From Syntrophaceae bacterium UBA1411 (GTDB taxonomy: Bacteria > Desulfobacterota > Syntrophia > Syntrophales > Smithellaceae): DNA of 61,121 nucleotides. The translations under genes were made by a program, and so were the position numbers. The notes under the pieces were generated by a model, which did not search any database, was not told where the DNA came from, and saw only the letters and a program-made list of their open reading frames with translations. The stretch covers positions 7,434-68,554 of the forward strand of contig DBPV01000097.1 of the NCBI GenBank assembly GCA_002304995.1, given 5' to 3'. Shown here piece after piece: positions 8,294 to 16,827 of this stretch; the stretch's first letter is position 1, and each line of letters starts with the position of its first letter.

Positions 8294-8914
8294 ATGGAAA
8301 AAAAACAGCGCAAGGAGCGGGAGTTCCTGATGCGGCGCGAGGCGATTCTCGCTGAAGCGGAAAAGCACTTTTCCCGGCGGGGCTATCACAACGTGACGGT
8401 CGCCCAGATCGCCAAGGCTTCCGGCTTCTCCACGGGGGCGCTGTACCAGTACTTCGACAGCAAGGAACATCTCTACATGACGATGGTTTTTGAAAAGCTC
8501 ACGCTGATGTACGAGGCGATCCGGCAGGCGGTCTCGACCGCCGCCTCCCTGCACGACCGCGTCGAGGCCCTGATCGGCGCGCAGCTTCGGTTTGTCGAGG
8601 AAAACGCCGATTTCTGCCGGATCTTCCTGCGGGGGGAAAGCGATCTCTCGCCCGCCATGATGGACACGATGCGAAGGCGGCTGCAAGACGATTATTTTAC
8701 GCATTTATCTTTTGTCGAAAATATATTAAAAGCCGGCATGAAAAAAGGCATGATCCGGCGCCTTCCGCCGCACGAAATCGCCGCCGCGCTGTCGCATTTG
8801 ATCCGGGCCGCCGCCATCGACTGGATGTTTCTGCAGCCGAAAGAGCCGCTGGTTTCCAAAACGCAGATCATTTTGGACATTTTCTTAAACGGAGTAAGAA
8901 ATCATGACCATTAA
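8294..8914 (+). CDS. TetR/AcrR-family repressor of the RND efflux operon
   Basis: 206 residues from the ATG at 8294 (GGAG 8-10 bases upstream); a start at 8255 would lie inside an operator dyad. The N-terminal helix-turn-helix (about residues 12-58) shows the family signature RREAILAEAEKHFSRRGY, then VTVAQIAKASGFSTGALYQYF and KEHLY. The C-terminal part is the variable ligand-binding and dimerisation domain. Its stop overlaps the first tolC gene by 11 bases, so it is the first gene of the efflux operon and almost certainly represses it together with itself. The inducer is unknown. Confidence 0.9.
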   Translation: MEKKQRKEREFLMRREAILAEAEKHFSRRGYHNVTVAQIAKASGFSTGALYQYFDSKEHLYMTMVFEKLTLMYEAIRQAVSTAASLHDRVEALIGAQLRFVEENADFCRIFLRGESDLSPAMMDTMRRRLQDDYFTHLSFVENILKAGMKKGMIRRLPPHEIAAALSHLIRAAAIDWMFLQPKEPLVSKTQIILDIFLNGVRNHDH

Positions 8915-10241
8915 CATCCGCTTTCTGTTGGTTGTCGCCTGCGCCGTGGCGCTCGCCGCGTCCGCGTCCGCGCGGGCGGATGAGCCGCTGACGCTCGAGG
9001 CGTGTGTGTCCCTGGCGCTCAAGAACAGCCTGGTGCTGAACATGGCCAGGGAGGGCGCGCGGGGGGCCGAAGCAAGAAAACATGAGGCGCTGACCGGATT
9101 TCTGCCGAAACTCAGCACGTCCTACAGTTACACCCGCCTCAATGAAGAGCCGAGCTTTTACTTTCCCGGATTTGTCGGGCCGCCTCCCATCCCCGGCGGA
9201 TACATGGTCACGGGAACGATCAACAATTACAATTGGGTCATCGAGGCCCGCCAGCCGCTGTTTGCCGGCGGGGGCCTCTGGGCCAACTATCAGGCCAGCC
9301 GGATTGCCGAAAATGCAGCGGGCGTCGAAATCACGGCCAAATCCCTGGATGTGGTCCGGGACGTCAGGATCGCCTATTTCAACATCCTGCGGTCGCAGCG
9401 GCTGGTGGCGGCCGCGCGCCAGGCGGTGGAAATGCTTTCCGCCCACAGCGACGTCGCCAGGAATTTCCACCGCGTCGGCCTCATTCCCAAAAACGATCTT
9501 TTGCAGACGGAAGTGGAACTGGCCAACGGCCGGCAGGCGGCGATCCGCACGCAAAACGCCCTGGAACTCGCCAAGGCCGGCCTCAACACGATGCTCAAGC
9601 GCCCGGTGACGGCGCCCGTGGAGGTCGTCGATATCCTGGACTATTCCCCCTTCAAACAGACCTTTGAAGAATGTCTGGACATCGCGCGGCAGCGCCGGCC
9701 GGAGCTGAAGCTTTCCGAACTGCGCGCAAATCAGGCGGGCCAGATGGTCCGTGTCGCACAAAGCGAATTTTTTCCCGCCGTCAGCCTGATGGGCACTTAC
9801 GGCCGCTTCGGCGATACGCCATCCGTGTCCGGCACGCTGTATAAGGATATGGAAAGCTGGCAGGTGATGGCGGTGGCCAGCTGGAATTTCTGGGAGTGGG
9901 GCAAGACCAAGTTCCGTGTGGACGCGGGGCGGGCGGCGGAAAATCAGGCGCTCGACCAGGTCCGGGAACTCCAGGATCAGATGGCGCTGGAAATCAAGAA
10001 CGCCTTCCTCACGCTGCAGGAAGCCGAAAGCCAGATTGCCGTCTCGCAGAAAGTCATCGAACAGGCGGAGGAAAACTTCCGGATTGCCGAAGCCCGCTAT
10101 AAGGAGAGGGTGGCGCGGTCGACGGAAGTATTGGACGCCCAGACGCTGCTCACGCGGGCGAAATCCGAATACGCCAATGCTCTGGCGGATTATCATATTT
10201 CCCTGGCGCGGCTTGAGCGGTCGATGGGGACGCTTCCGTAG
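8904..10241 (+). CDS. TolC-family outer-membrane efflux protein (first copy)
   Basis: 445 residues. The signal peptide MTINIRFLLVVACAVALAASASARA is followed by DEPLTLEACVSLALKNS, the standard start of mature TolC-family proteins. Two repeats of long alpha-helical hairpins follow, with the family features AYFNILRSQRLV, NDLLQTEVELANGRQ, and near the end RYKERVARSTEVLDAQTLLTRA. It forms the trimeric channel that carries substrate across the outer membrane. It overlaps the repressor gene by 11 bases and has GGAG upstream. A second, different TolC gene follows 46 bases later. Confidence 0.9.
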   Translation: MTINIRFLLVVACAVALAASASARADEPLTLEACVSLALKNSLVLNMAREGARGAEARKHEALTGFLPKLSTSYSYTRLNEEPSFYFPGFVGPPPIPGGYMVTGTINNYNWVIEARQPLFAGGGLWANYQASRIAENAAGVEITAKSLDVVRDVRIAYFNILRSQRLVAAARQAVEMLSAHSDVARNFHRVGLIPKNDLLQTEVELANGRQAAIRTQNALELAKAGLNTMLKRPVTAPVEVVDILDYSPFKQTFEECLDIARQRRPELKLSELRANQAGQMVRVAQSEFFPAVSLMGTYGRFGDTPSVSGTLYKDMESWQVMAVASWNFWEWGKTKFRVDAGRAAENQALDQVRELQDQMALEIKNAFLTLQEAESQIAVSQKVIEQAEENFRIAEARYKERVARSTEVLDAQTLLTRAKSEYANALADYHISLARLERSMGTLP

Positions 10242-10287
10242 GCGGGAGCGGTGCAGTGTTTTTAAGGATAGGGAAAGGATCGGATAC

Positions 10288-11589
10288 ATGAACAAAGTGT
10301 GGTGGGGCCTGCTGACGGCGGCCTTGGCCGCGGTGATAGCCGCGAGCGGCGCAGCGGCTCAGGAATACACCCTGGGCGATTTGTACCGGCAGGCGTTGAA
10401 GAATTCCGAAAAAATAAAATATGCCGAGGAAAACCTGTACATCTCACAGATGGGGCGTCGGAAAGCCTGGGCGGTTTTGATTCCCAGGGTGACGGCCTTC
10501 GGCACCTACAATCGCTTTTCCGAGGAAAAATTCACCGTCACCGGCGCGGTGATTCAGCCCGAGGTGTCCGGAACCTGGGGCATCCGCGCCGATCAGGCGT
10601 TTTCGCTCAGCATCCGCGAACTGGACGCGCTTAAAATGTCCGGTCAGATGATCACGAAAAGCGCGTACGATCTCGACGCCGCCAAGGCGGATTTTCTCCT
10701 GGCCGTGGCGTCTGCCTACTATGACGTGCTGCGGGCGAAGAAAGGCCTGGAAATCGCAGCGGCCAATATGGAGCGGCTGACCCAGTACCGCGACTCCGTG
10801 ATGAAAAGACTCAAGGTCGGCGAAGTGACGAAAACGGCGCTCCTGCGGGCCGACGGCGAATTGTCCGGCGCGCGCGCCGATTATATCCGGGCGACCAACG
10901 CCTACAAGCTGTCGCGCGCGGCGCTGACCCGCGTGACGGGGATCGAGGAAACCTTTCGTCTGAAGGACGAAAACGGAACCTCTCCGGAGCTGGACCGGTT
11001 TGACGCCCTGCGGCAGACGGCTTTTTCATTGCGGGCCGACTTGAAAAGCTACGAAATGCAGAAGATGATCGCCGAACAGCAGGTGAAGTATGCCCGGGGC
11101 GCTTTCTGGCCCACGGTCGGATTATACGCCGTTTACAACGCGGCGGATCAGAATCCGGCGACGGTGAGCCTCGTGCGCGAAAGCATTCTGGCGGGCGCAT
11201 CGCTCAATTTTCCTTTTTTTGAAGGCGGACTGCGGGTGGCCGAACTCCGGGAAGCCCAGGCCAAAGAGCGTCAGGCGCGCCTGGCGTACGACGATCTCAA
11301 AAAAAACATCGACGTCGAACTGCGCGGCGCTTATCTGGACCTGGAAACGCAGCAGGGCGCGCTTGCGTTTCTCGAGGACCAGCTCGTCTTCGCCCAGGAC
11401 AATTACAACGCCGTTTTGCGGCAGTATGAAAACGGCCTGGCGACGAGTCTGGACGTCATGGACGCCAACGCGCTGCTTCTGTCGGCGGAAAGAAACGCGG
11501 CGGAAGCCCTCTACGGCTGGCGGCTTGCCTATTTGAAAGTGAGAAAATCGAGCGGAACGCTCTTGACGTTCGTTCTGGACGGTGTTTGA
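10288..11589 (+). CDS. TolC-family outer-membrane efflux protein (second copy)
   Basis: 433 residues from the ATG at 10288 (GGAAAGGAT upstream). The signal peptide ends around ASGAAA; the mature protein starts QEYTLGDLYRQALKNSEKI. TolC repeats follow, ending with YENGLATSLDVMDANALLLSA. It is only distantly similar to the preceding copy, so the pair does not look like a recent tandem duplication. One pump with two outer-membrane channels is unusual; one copy may serve another transporter or a different substrate. Confidence 0.88.
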   Translation: MNKVWWGLLTAALAAVIAASGAAAQEYTLGDLYRQALKNSEKIKYAEENLYISQMGRRKAWAVLIPRVTAFGTYNRFSEEKFTVTGAVIQPEVSGTWGIRADQAFSLSIRELDALKMSGQMITKSAYDLDAAKADFLLAVASAYYDVLRAKKGLEIAAANMERLTQYRDSVMKRLKVGEVTKTALLRADGELSGARADYIRATNAYKLSRAALTRVTGIEETFRLKDENGTSPELDRFDALRQTAFSLRADLKSYEMQKMIAEQQVKYARGAFWPTVGLYAVYNAADQNPATVSLVRESILAGASLNFPFFEGGLRVAELREAQAKERQARLAYDDLKKNIDVELRGAYLDLETQQGALAFLEDQLVFAQDNYNAVLRQYENGLATSLDVMDANALLLSAERNAAEALYGWRLAYLKVRKSSGTLLTFVLDGV

Positions 11590-11670
11590 TGAGGATCGCG
11601 GTTTTGAAAAGGGCCGCAAAGAGGAGTGGAGTTTATGCGTGTTGACGGTCGTGGGTGTGAGGGAAAATCG

Positions 11671-12756
11671 ATGGTTGTTCGTTCATGGGGCTTGTGTCTG
11701 CTGACGGCGCTTGTCCTTTTGCCGGGGGTGTTTTCGCTGGCCGCCTGCTCGAAGGAAAAGCAGGCCGAGCCGGAGCGGCTGGTGAATGTCCGCGTCTGGA
11801 CCGCTGAGACGCGGACCGTTCAGCCTTACCTGGAAACAACCGGAACGTTGAAAGCCGACGAGGAAGTTCTGGTGAGCTCGGAGGTGGACGGCCTGATCAG
11901 GGACATTTACGTAGAGGAAGGGACGTCCGTCGTCCGGGGAACCCTTCTGGCCCGGATCAACGAAACCGACTATCATCTCGACGCCAAACGCGCGGACGCA
12001 ATGCTCCGCCAGGCCGAAGCGACGCTGGCCAATGCGCGCGCCGAATTCAAGAGAAAAGAAGCCCTGTACCGGGAAGAGCTCATCACGAGGCAGCAGTTTG
12101 ACGATATTTCCACGCGCGTCACGCTCGCCGAAGCCGAACTGGAGCGGGCCAGGGCGACGCAGGCGATCTCTCGGGAAAGACTGGTCCGCGCGAAAATCTA
12201 TTCTCCGCTGGTCGGCGCGGTCAAGGAAAAGCGCGTATCCGTCGGCGACTACGTGCGCAACGGAACGCCTCTGTTCCAGCTCATCAAAGTCAATCCGCTC
12301 AAGCTGGCCTTTACCGTCAGCGAGAAGGACGTCGGCGCCGTGAAAGAGGGACGGGAGGTTGTCTTCAACGTGGACGCCTTTCCCGACAGAACCTTCAAAG
12401 GCAAAATCAGCCTCCTGTATCCGCACATCGAGGAGCGCACGCGCACGCTGCAGGCGGAGGCGCTCGTTCCCAACGCCGATCGCACCCTCAAACCGGGCTA
12501 TTTCGCACGGATCAAGATTTATACCGAACGGCCCCGGGAGGCGGTTCTGGCGCCGCTGACGTCGCTCATGTACGACGGCCCCACCATCCGGCTGTTCGTG
12601 GTGAACGGCGGCAAGGCCAAAGAGCGCGTCATCAAGAGGGGAAATCCCTTCGGCGAGTACGTCGAGGTGACCGAAGGCCTGAAAGCCGGCGAGCAGGTTG
12701 TCGTCGTCGGACAGAACAACCTGTCGGAAGGGGTAAAGGTCAATGTGGCTCGCTGA
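11671..12756 (+). CDS. RND efflux periplasmic adaptor (membrane fusion lipoprotein)
   Basis: 361 residues from the ATG at 11671, chosen because it gives a clean lipoprotein signal (MVVRSWGLCLL... to lipobox SLAAC) with GAGGGA upstream. An alternative ATG at 11635 with GAGGAG would add 12 residues. The mature protein has a split biotinyl-lipoyl-like domain (about VSSEVDGLIRDIYVEEGTSV and KIYSPLVGAVKEKRV), a coiled-coil hairpin between them, and the beta-barrel/membrane-proximal domains. It bridges the RND pump and the TolC channel in the periplasm. Its end overlaps the pump gene by 14 bases. Confidence 0.9.
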   Translation: MVVRSWGLCLLTALVLLPGVFSLAACSKEKQAEPERLVNVRVWTAETRTVQPYLETTGTLKADEEVLVSSEVDGLIRDIYVEEGTSVVRGTLLARINETDYHLDAKRADAMLRQAEATLANARAEFKRKEALYREELITRQQFDDISTRVTLAEAELERARATQAISRERLVRAKIYSPLVGAVKEKRVSVGDYVRNGTPLFQLIKVNPLKLAFTVSEKDVGAVKEGREVVFNVDAFPDRTFKGKISLLYPHIEERTRTLQAEALVPNADRTLKPGYFARIKIYTERPREAVLAPLTSLMYDGPTIRLFVVNGGKAKERVIKRGNPFGEYVEVTEGLKAGEQVVVVGQNNLSEGVKVNVAR

Positions 12757-15700
12757 TACTTCCGTCAAACGGCCGGTTTTTGCCACCATGGTCATTCTGG
12801 CGCTGGTGGTGCTGGGCGTCGTCAGTTATCCGTCCATCGGCGTGGATCTCTTTCCGAAGATTGATTTCCCCATTGTGACCATCACCACCACGCTCAAAGG
12901 CGCGAGCCCCGACGTGATGGACGTCGATGTGACCGACCGCATCGAAGGCGCCGTGAACACGATCAACGGCGTCAAGAGCATCACCTCGACCAGCTATGAA
13001 AGCTATGCCCGAACCACGATCGAGTTCGTTCTGGAGCGGGACATCGATCAGGCCGTTCAGGATGTGCGCGAGAAAGTTTCCGGGATTCGCAACAAACTGC
13101 CCGAGGACATCGATGAGCCGCGGATCGCCAAAGTGGATCCCGATGCGTCGCCGATTCTGTTTCTGAATCTTTCCGGAGATCGGTCGGTGCGCGATCTGTC
13201 CCTGTATGCCGACGAGACGCTCAAGGAACAGCTCCAGCGGATCAACGGCGTGGGCGACGTCATCTTTTACGGGCTTAGGCTCCGCCAGGTGCGCATCTGG
13301 CTGGATACGGCCAGGATGCAGGCCTATCAGATCGCTCCCGGCGATGTGGTTCTGGCTCTGAAGCGGGAAAATATCGAGCTTCCGGGCGGCCGGATTGAAA
13401 CCCAAACCAAGGAGTACACGGTCCGGATCAAGGGAGAGTTTGCCCGAATTCCGGATTTCAACGATCTGATTATCAGCTACTATAAAGGCGCGCCGGTGCG
13501 GGTTCGCGATATCGGCCGCGCGGAAGACGGCATGGAAGAAAAACGGTCGCTGGCGCGCTTTAACCGTATTCCGGCAGTCGGTATGGCGATTCAGAAACAA
13601 TCCGGCACCAACACGGTCGAAGTGGCCAACCGGGTGAAAAGTGAAATTGCGAAGATCAACAAGACACTGCCCCCCGGGATGAAGGTCAATATTGCCGTGG
13701 ACCAGTCGCTGTTTATTGTCCGTTCCATTGATGAAGTGCAGTTTCACCTGCTCATCGGCAGCCTCTTTGCCATTCTGGCCGTATTTCTCTTTTTAAAAAA
13801 TGTGCGCACGACGCTCATCAGCGCCGTGGCCCTGCCGGTGTCCGTCATCTCCACGTTTGCCCTGCTCAATGCGTTTAACTTTACCTTCAACAATATGACG
13901 ATGCTGGCGCTGTCGCTGTCGGTGGGACTGCTGATCGATGACGCGATTATTGTCATTGAAAACATTTACCGGCATGTGGAAGAAGGCATGGAACCCCGCG
14001 AGGCGGCCACCTTCGCCACGTCGGAAATCGGCCTGGCGGTCATGGCGACGACGCTGGCCATTGTGGCGATCTTTCTGCCCGTCGCTTTCATGAAGGGGAT
14101 CATCGGCCGTTTCTTCCTGCAGTTCGCGCTGACCATCGTCTTTGCGGTGCTGGTGTCTTTGCTGGTCTCCTTCACGTTGACGCCGATGATGGCGTCAATT
14201 TTTCTCAAATCGCGTCAGAAATCCATTCCCAATCCGCTGGCAGCGGTCGGTGGGTCGCTTTCCCCGCAGCCTCCGGCGGGAAAAAACATCTGGCAGAAAG
14301 CCGGTGACGCGATGGAGCGCGCCTACAAAAAGCTGGAAGCGTTTTACCGGCGCGTCCTCCAGTTCACCCTGGGCTACCGCAAGACCGTCCTCGCCGGCGC
14401 CCTGGTCGTTTTTATTTTGAGCCTGGCGCTGACGACCTTTATCGGCAAGGAATTCAACCCGCCGGAGGATCAGGGCGTTTTCATCATCCGCATGGAGGCG
14501 CCTATCGATTTTTCGGTTGAAGAGCTGGAGCGGTATTATGGAAACACCGAAGCGATGATCCAGGAACTGCCGGGAGTCAAATCCGTTTATTATGTTCAGG
14601 GTTACGGAGGCTACACCAACCGCGCGCTGATGATGGTCAACCTGGTGCCGAAAGCCCAGCGGCGGCACAGCCAGGAACAGCTGAAAAAGATGGCGCGGTC
14701 GAAATTGAACGCCATTCCGGGCATCAAAGTATCCGCTGAAGATTTTTCCGTTGTGGGAGGCGGTATCCGGAACGTGCCCATTCAGTACAGCATCCGGGGG
14801 CAGGATCTCAATGCCCTGCAGGAGTACGCGAAAAAAATTACGGCGGAGTTTTCCAAACTGCCGGGCATTGTGGACGTGGACACCTCGCTGGAAAGAGGGA
14901 AGCCGGAATTCAAGGTTTACATCGACCGCGACCGGGCGGCCAACCTGGGTGTGGACGTGGCCACCGTCGCCGAGGCGATCAATCTGCTGATCAGCGGAGA
15001 GCTGGACATCGCCCGCTACAAGGATGAACTGCGCGGCAAGCGCTACGACATCCGCGTGCGCCTCAATCCCGAGGATCGAAAAAACGAGCAGGGGCTGCGG
15101 CGCATCGCCGTGCGCGCCCGCGACGGCAAGTTGGTGGAACTGGCCAATGTGGTCAAGGTGGAGGAGAGCACGGGGCCCAGCGTCATCAACCGCGCGGACC
15201 GGCAGAGATCCATCACCGTCTTCGCCTCCCTGGAGGGGAAGCCCCTGGGGGAAGCGAAGAACGAACTCGACGCCATCGCCGCGAAAATTCTGCCGGCCGA
15301 TTATGTTCCCAAATACTACGGGATGGCTGACGTCATGCAGGAATCCTTCGTGTACCTGATTTTTGCCTTGTTCCTGGGAATTGTCATGGCGTACATGGTC
15401 CTGGCCTCCCAGTTTGAAAGCTTCATCCATCCGATTACGGTTTTGCTCTCCATGCCGCTGTCGTTTGTCGGGGCCTTCGGCGCCTTGTTTCTGACGGGGA
15501 ACACGCTCAATATTTTCAGTTTTATCGGCTTGATTCTGCTCATGGGCCTGGTGAAGAAAAACGCGATTCTGCTGGTGGACTATACCAATGTGTTGCGCGG
15601 CCGGGGCATGGCGCGGCGCGAAGCCATCCTGCAGGCGGGTCCCGTCCGGATGCGGCCGATTCTGATGACGACGTTTGCCATGGTGTTCGGCATGCTGCCC

Positions 15701-15913
15701 ATTGCCCTGGGGGTGGGCGAAGGCGCGGAAACGCGGGCGCCCATGGGCATCGCGGTCATCGGCGGTCTTCTGACCTCGCTGGTGCTGACGCTGATCGTGG
15801 TTCCTGCCGCTTACGATATTTTCGACGACTGGCAGGAGTATTTCAAGAACCGCAGAAAGAAAAAAGAGCCGCCTGCGGCAGCACCGGGCCGGCTCGGGGA
15901 GGGACGCCCGTGA
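12743..15913 (+). CDS. RND multidrug efflux pump, HAE1/AcrB type
   Basis: 1056 residues, full length. N-terminal MWLADTSVKRPVFATMVILALVVLG and GVDLFPKIDFPIV are family starts. There are twelve membrane helices in two blocks (first helix, then about 335-490; about 540, then 870-1030) separated by two large periplasmic loops. The proton-relay acidic pair lies in LSVGLLIDDAIIVIENIYRH (helix 4), and Lys in GLVKKNAILLVDY (helix 10). It uses proton motive force to expel drugs, bile salts or solvents. The C-terminal tail is rich in Lys, Pro and Ala. The start overlaps the adaptor and the end overlaps the next gene. Confidence 0.95.
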   Translation: MWLADTSVKRPVFATMVILALVVLGVVSYPSIGVDLFPKIDFPIVTITTTLKGASPDVMDVDVTDRIEGAVNTINGVKSITSTSYESYARTTIEFVLERDIDQAVQDVREKVSGIRNKLPEDIDEPRIAKVDPDASPILFLNLSGDRSVRDLSLYADETLKEQLQRINGVGDVIFYGLRLRQVRIWLDTARMQAYQIAPGDVVLALKRENIELPGGRIETQTKEYTVRIKGEFARIPDFNDLIISYYKGAPVRVRDIGRAEDGMEEKRSLARFNRIPAVGMAIQKQSGTNTVEVANRVKSEIAKINKTLPPGMKVNIAVDQSLFIVRSIDEVQFHLLIGSLFAILAVFLFLKNVRTTLISAVALPVSVISTFALLNAFNFTFNNMTMLALSLSVGLLIDDAIIVIENIYRHVEEGMEPREAATFATSEIGLAVMATTLAIVAIFLPVAFMKGIIGRFFLQFALTIVFAVLVSLLVSFTLTPMMASIFLKSRQKSIPNPLAAVGGSLSPQPPAGKNIWQKAGDAMERAYKKLEAFYRRVLQFTLGYRKTVLAGALVVFILSLALTTFIGKEFNPPEDQGVFIIRMEAPIDFSVEELERYYGNTEAMIQELPGVKSVYYVQGYGGYTNRALMMVNLVPKAQRRHSQEQLKKMARSKLNAIPGIKVSAEDFSVVGGGIRNVPIQYSIRGQDLNALQEYAKKITAEFSKLPGIVDVDTSLERGKPEFKVYIDRDRAANLGVDVATVAEAINLLISGELDIARYKDELRGKRYDIRVRLNPEDRKNEQGLRRIAVRARDGKLVELANVVKVEESTGPSVINRADRQRSITVFASLEGKPLGEAKNELDAIAAKILPADYVPKYYGMADVMQESFVYLIFALFLGIVMAYMVLASQFESFIHPITVLLSMPLSFVGAFGALFLTGNTLNIFSFIGLILLMGLVKKNAILLVDYTNVLRGRGMARREAILQAGPVRMRPILMTTFAMVFGMLPIALGVGEGAETRAPMGIAVIGGLLTSLVLTLIVVPAAYDIFDDWQEYFKNRRKKKEPPAAAPGRLGEGRP

Positions 15914-16200
15914 AAATGCTGCTGGTTATCTATGCCGAAGCCTCCGACGAAAGCGTTACGGAGGCCTTCAAGCAGGCGGGATACAGAAGCTACACCAAAA
16001 TACGCGGAGCGACGGGCGAGGGGGTGGAAAGCGAACCGAAGCTCGATTCGCACATCTGGCCCGGCCGGAACAATACGCTGATGCTCGCGGTGCCCGACCA
16101 GGACGTCGAATGTCTGATGGAACTGGTGCGGCGCCTGAGAGACGGGCATCCGCGGGCCGGTCTGCGGGCTTTCACCTTTCCGCTCGAGGAGTGCGTGTAG
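15910..16200 (+). CDS. PG0541-like transporter-associated small protein
   Basis: 96 residues from a GTG at 15910 that overlaps the pump stop (GTGA); an ATG at 15916 is an alternative. The sequence MLLVIYAEASDESVTEAF, GATGEGVESEPKLDSHIWPG and NNTLMLAVPD fits a small alpha/beta ferredoxin-like family, related in fold to PII, that is found next to RND pumps. A regulatory or binding role on the pump is likely but unproven. Translational coupling to the pump supports the association. Confidence 0.75.
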   Translation: MKMLLVIYAEASDESVTEAFKQAGYRSYTKIRGATGEGVESEPKLDSHIWPGRNNTLMLAVPDQDVECLMELVRRLRDGHPRAGLRAFTFPLEECV

Positions 16201-16202
16201 CG

Positions 16203-16328
16203 ATGGGAGGACAGAGGATCACGCGCCGGCAGAAGGATATTTCCCGGCTGCTGCGCGAAAAGCAGGCCCGGCCGCCGCGGCCGGACCGCGGCCGGAAAGC
16301 GCCGCCTGTCCGGAAGAAGACGGGGTGA
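16203..16328 (+). CDS. Possible very small basic protein, 41 aa
   Basis: An ATG at 16203 directly after the PG0541-like gene opens a 41-residue frame rich in Arg, Lys and Pro (MGGQRITRRQKDISRLL...). A GAGGAG lies about 12 bases upstream. It has no recognisable family and could be a chance frame in high-GC sequence; position in the operon and the ribosome site are its only support. Confidence 0.3.
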   Translation: MGGQRITRRQKDISRLLREKQARPPRPDRGRKAPPVRKKTG

Positions 16329-16344
16329 AAAAAAGGCGGCGCGT

Positions 16345-16827
16345 TCAGGATTTCCGGTAGAACATCTTGAGGTATTCTTTTTCCAGCTGCTGAAGCTCCT
16401 TGGTTCTTTCCTTGAGCATCCATTCCAGAAAATCGCGGTGCCTTTTCAGCTCCATGGCCGACTTGATCCGCGCCTTGACGACGATCGGCTTGAAAGGTTT
16501 GCTGATGTAATCCACCGCGCCCAGCGCAAAGCCCCTGGCCTCGTCCTCCTCTTCTCCCTTGGCCGTGATGAAGATGACGGGAATGTTCTTCGTGTATTCG
16601 TCGCTTTGCAGCCGGTTCATCACCTCGTAGCCGTCCATCTCCGGCATCAGAATGTCCAGAAGAATCAGGTCCGGCCGCATCGTGGAGATGGCGAGTTTGA
16701 GGCCGGTCGGCCCGTCTTTCGCGAAGAGGATATTGTAGCTGGACTGAAGCAGTTCGTTGAGTACGGCAATATTGGTGACCTCGTCGTCGATGATCAGCAC
16801 GGTCTGCAGCAAAGTGTCTGTTCTCAA
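16345..16827 (-). CDS. Single-domain response regulator with C-terminal helix
   Basis: 160 residues starting at a TTG that overlaps the stop of the hybrid kinase (TTGA), with GGGAGGAC about 8 bases upstream. The receiver domain (about 8-125) has the acidic pair D14/D15, the phosphorylated D58 in LILLDILMPEMDGYE, the Thr in FITAKG and the Lys in ISKPF. After it comes a charged helix (KERTKELQQLEKEYLKMF) and no DNA-binding or enzymatic output domain. It probably accepts phosphate from the upstream hybrid kinase and acts by protein contact. Confidence 0.9.
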   Translation of the reverse strand: MRTDTLLQTVLIIDDEVTNIAVLNELLQSSYNILFAKDGPTGLKLAISTMRPDLILLDILMPEMDGYEVMNRLQSDEYTKNIPVIFITAKGEEEDEARGFALGAVDYISKPFKPIVVKARIKSAMELKRHRDFLEWMLKERTKELQQLEKEYLKMFYRKS

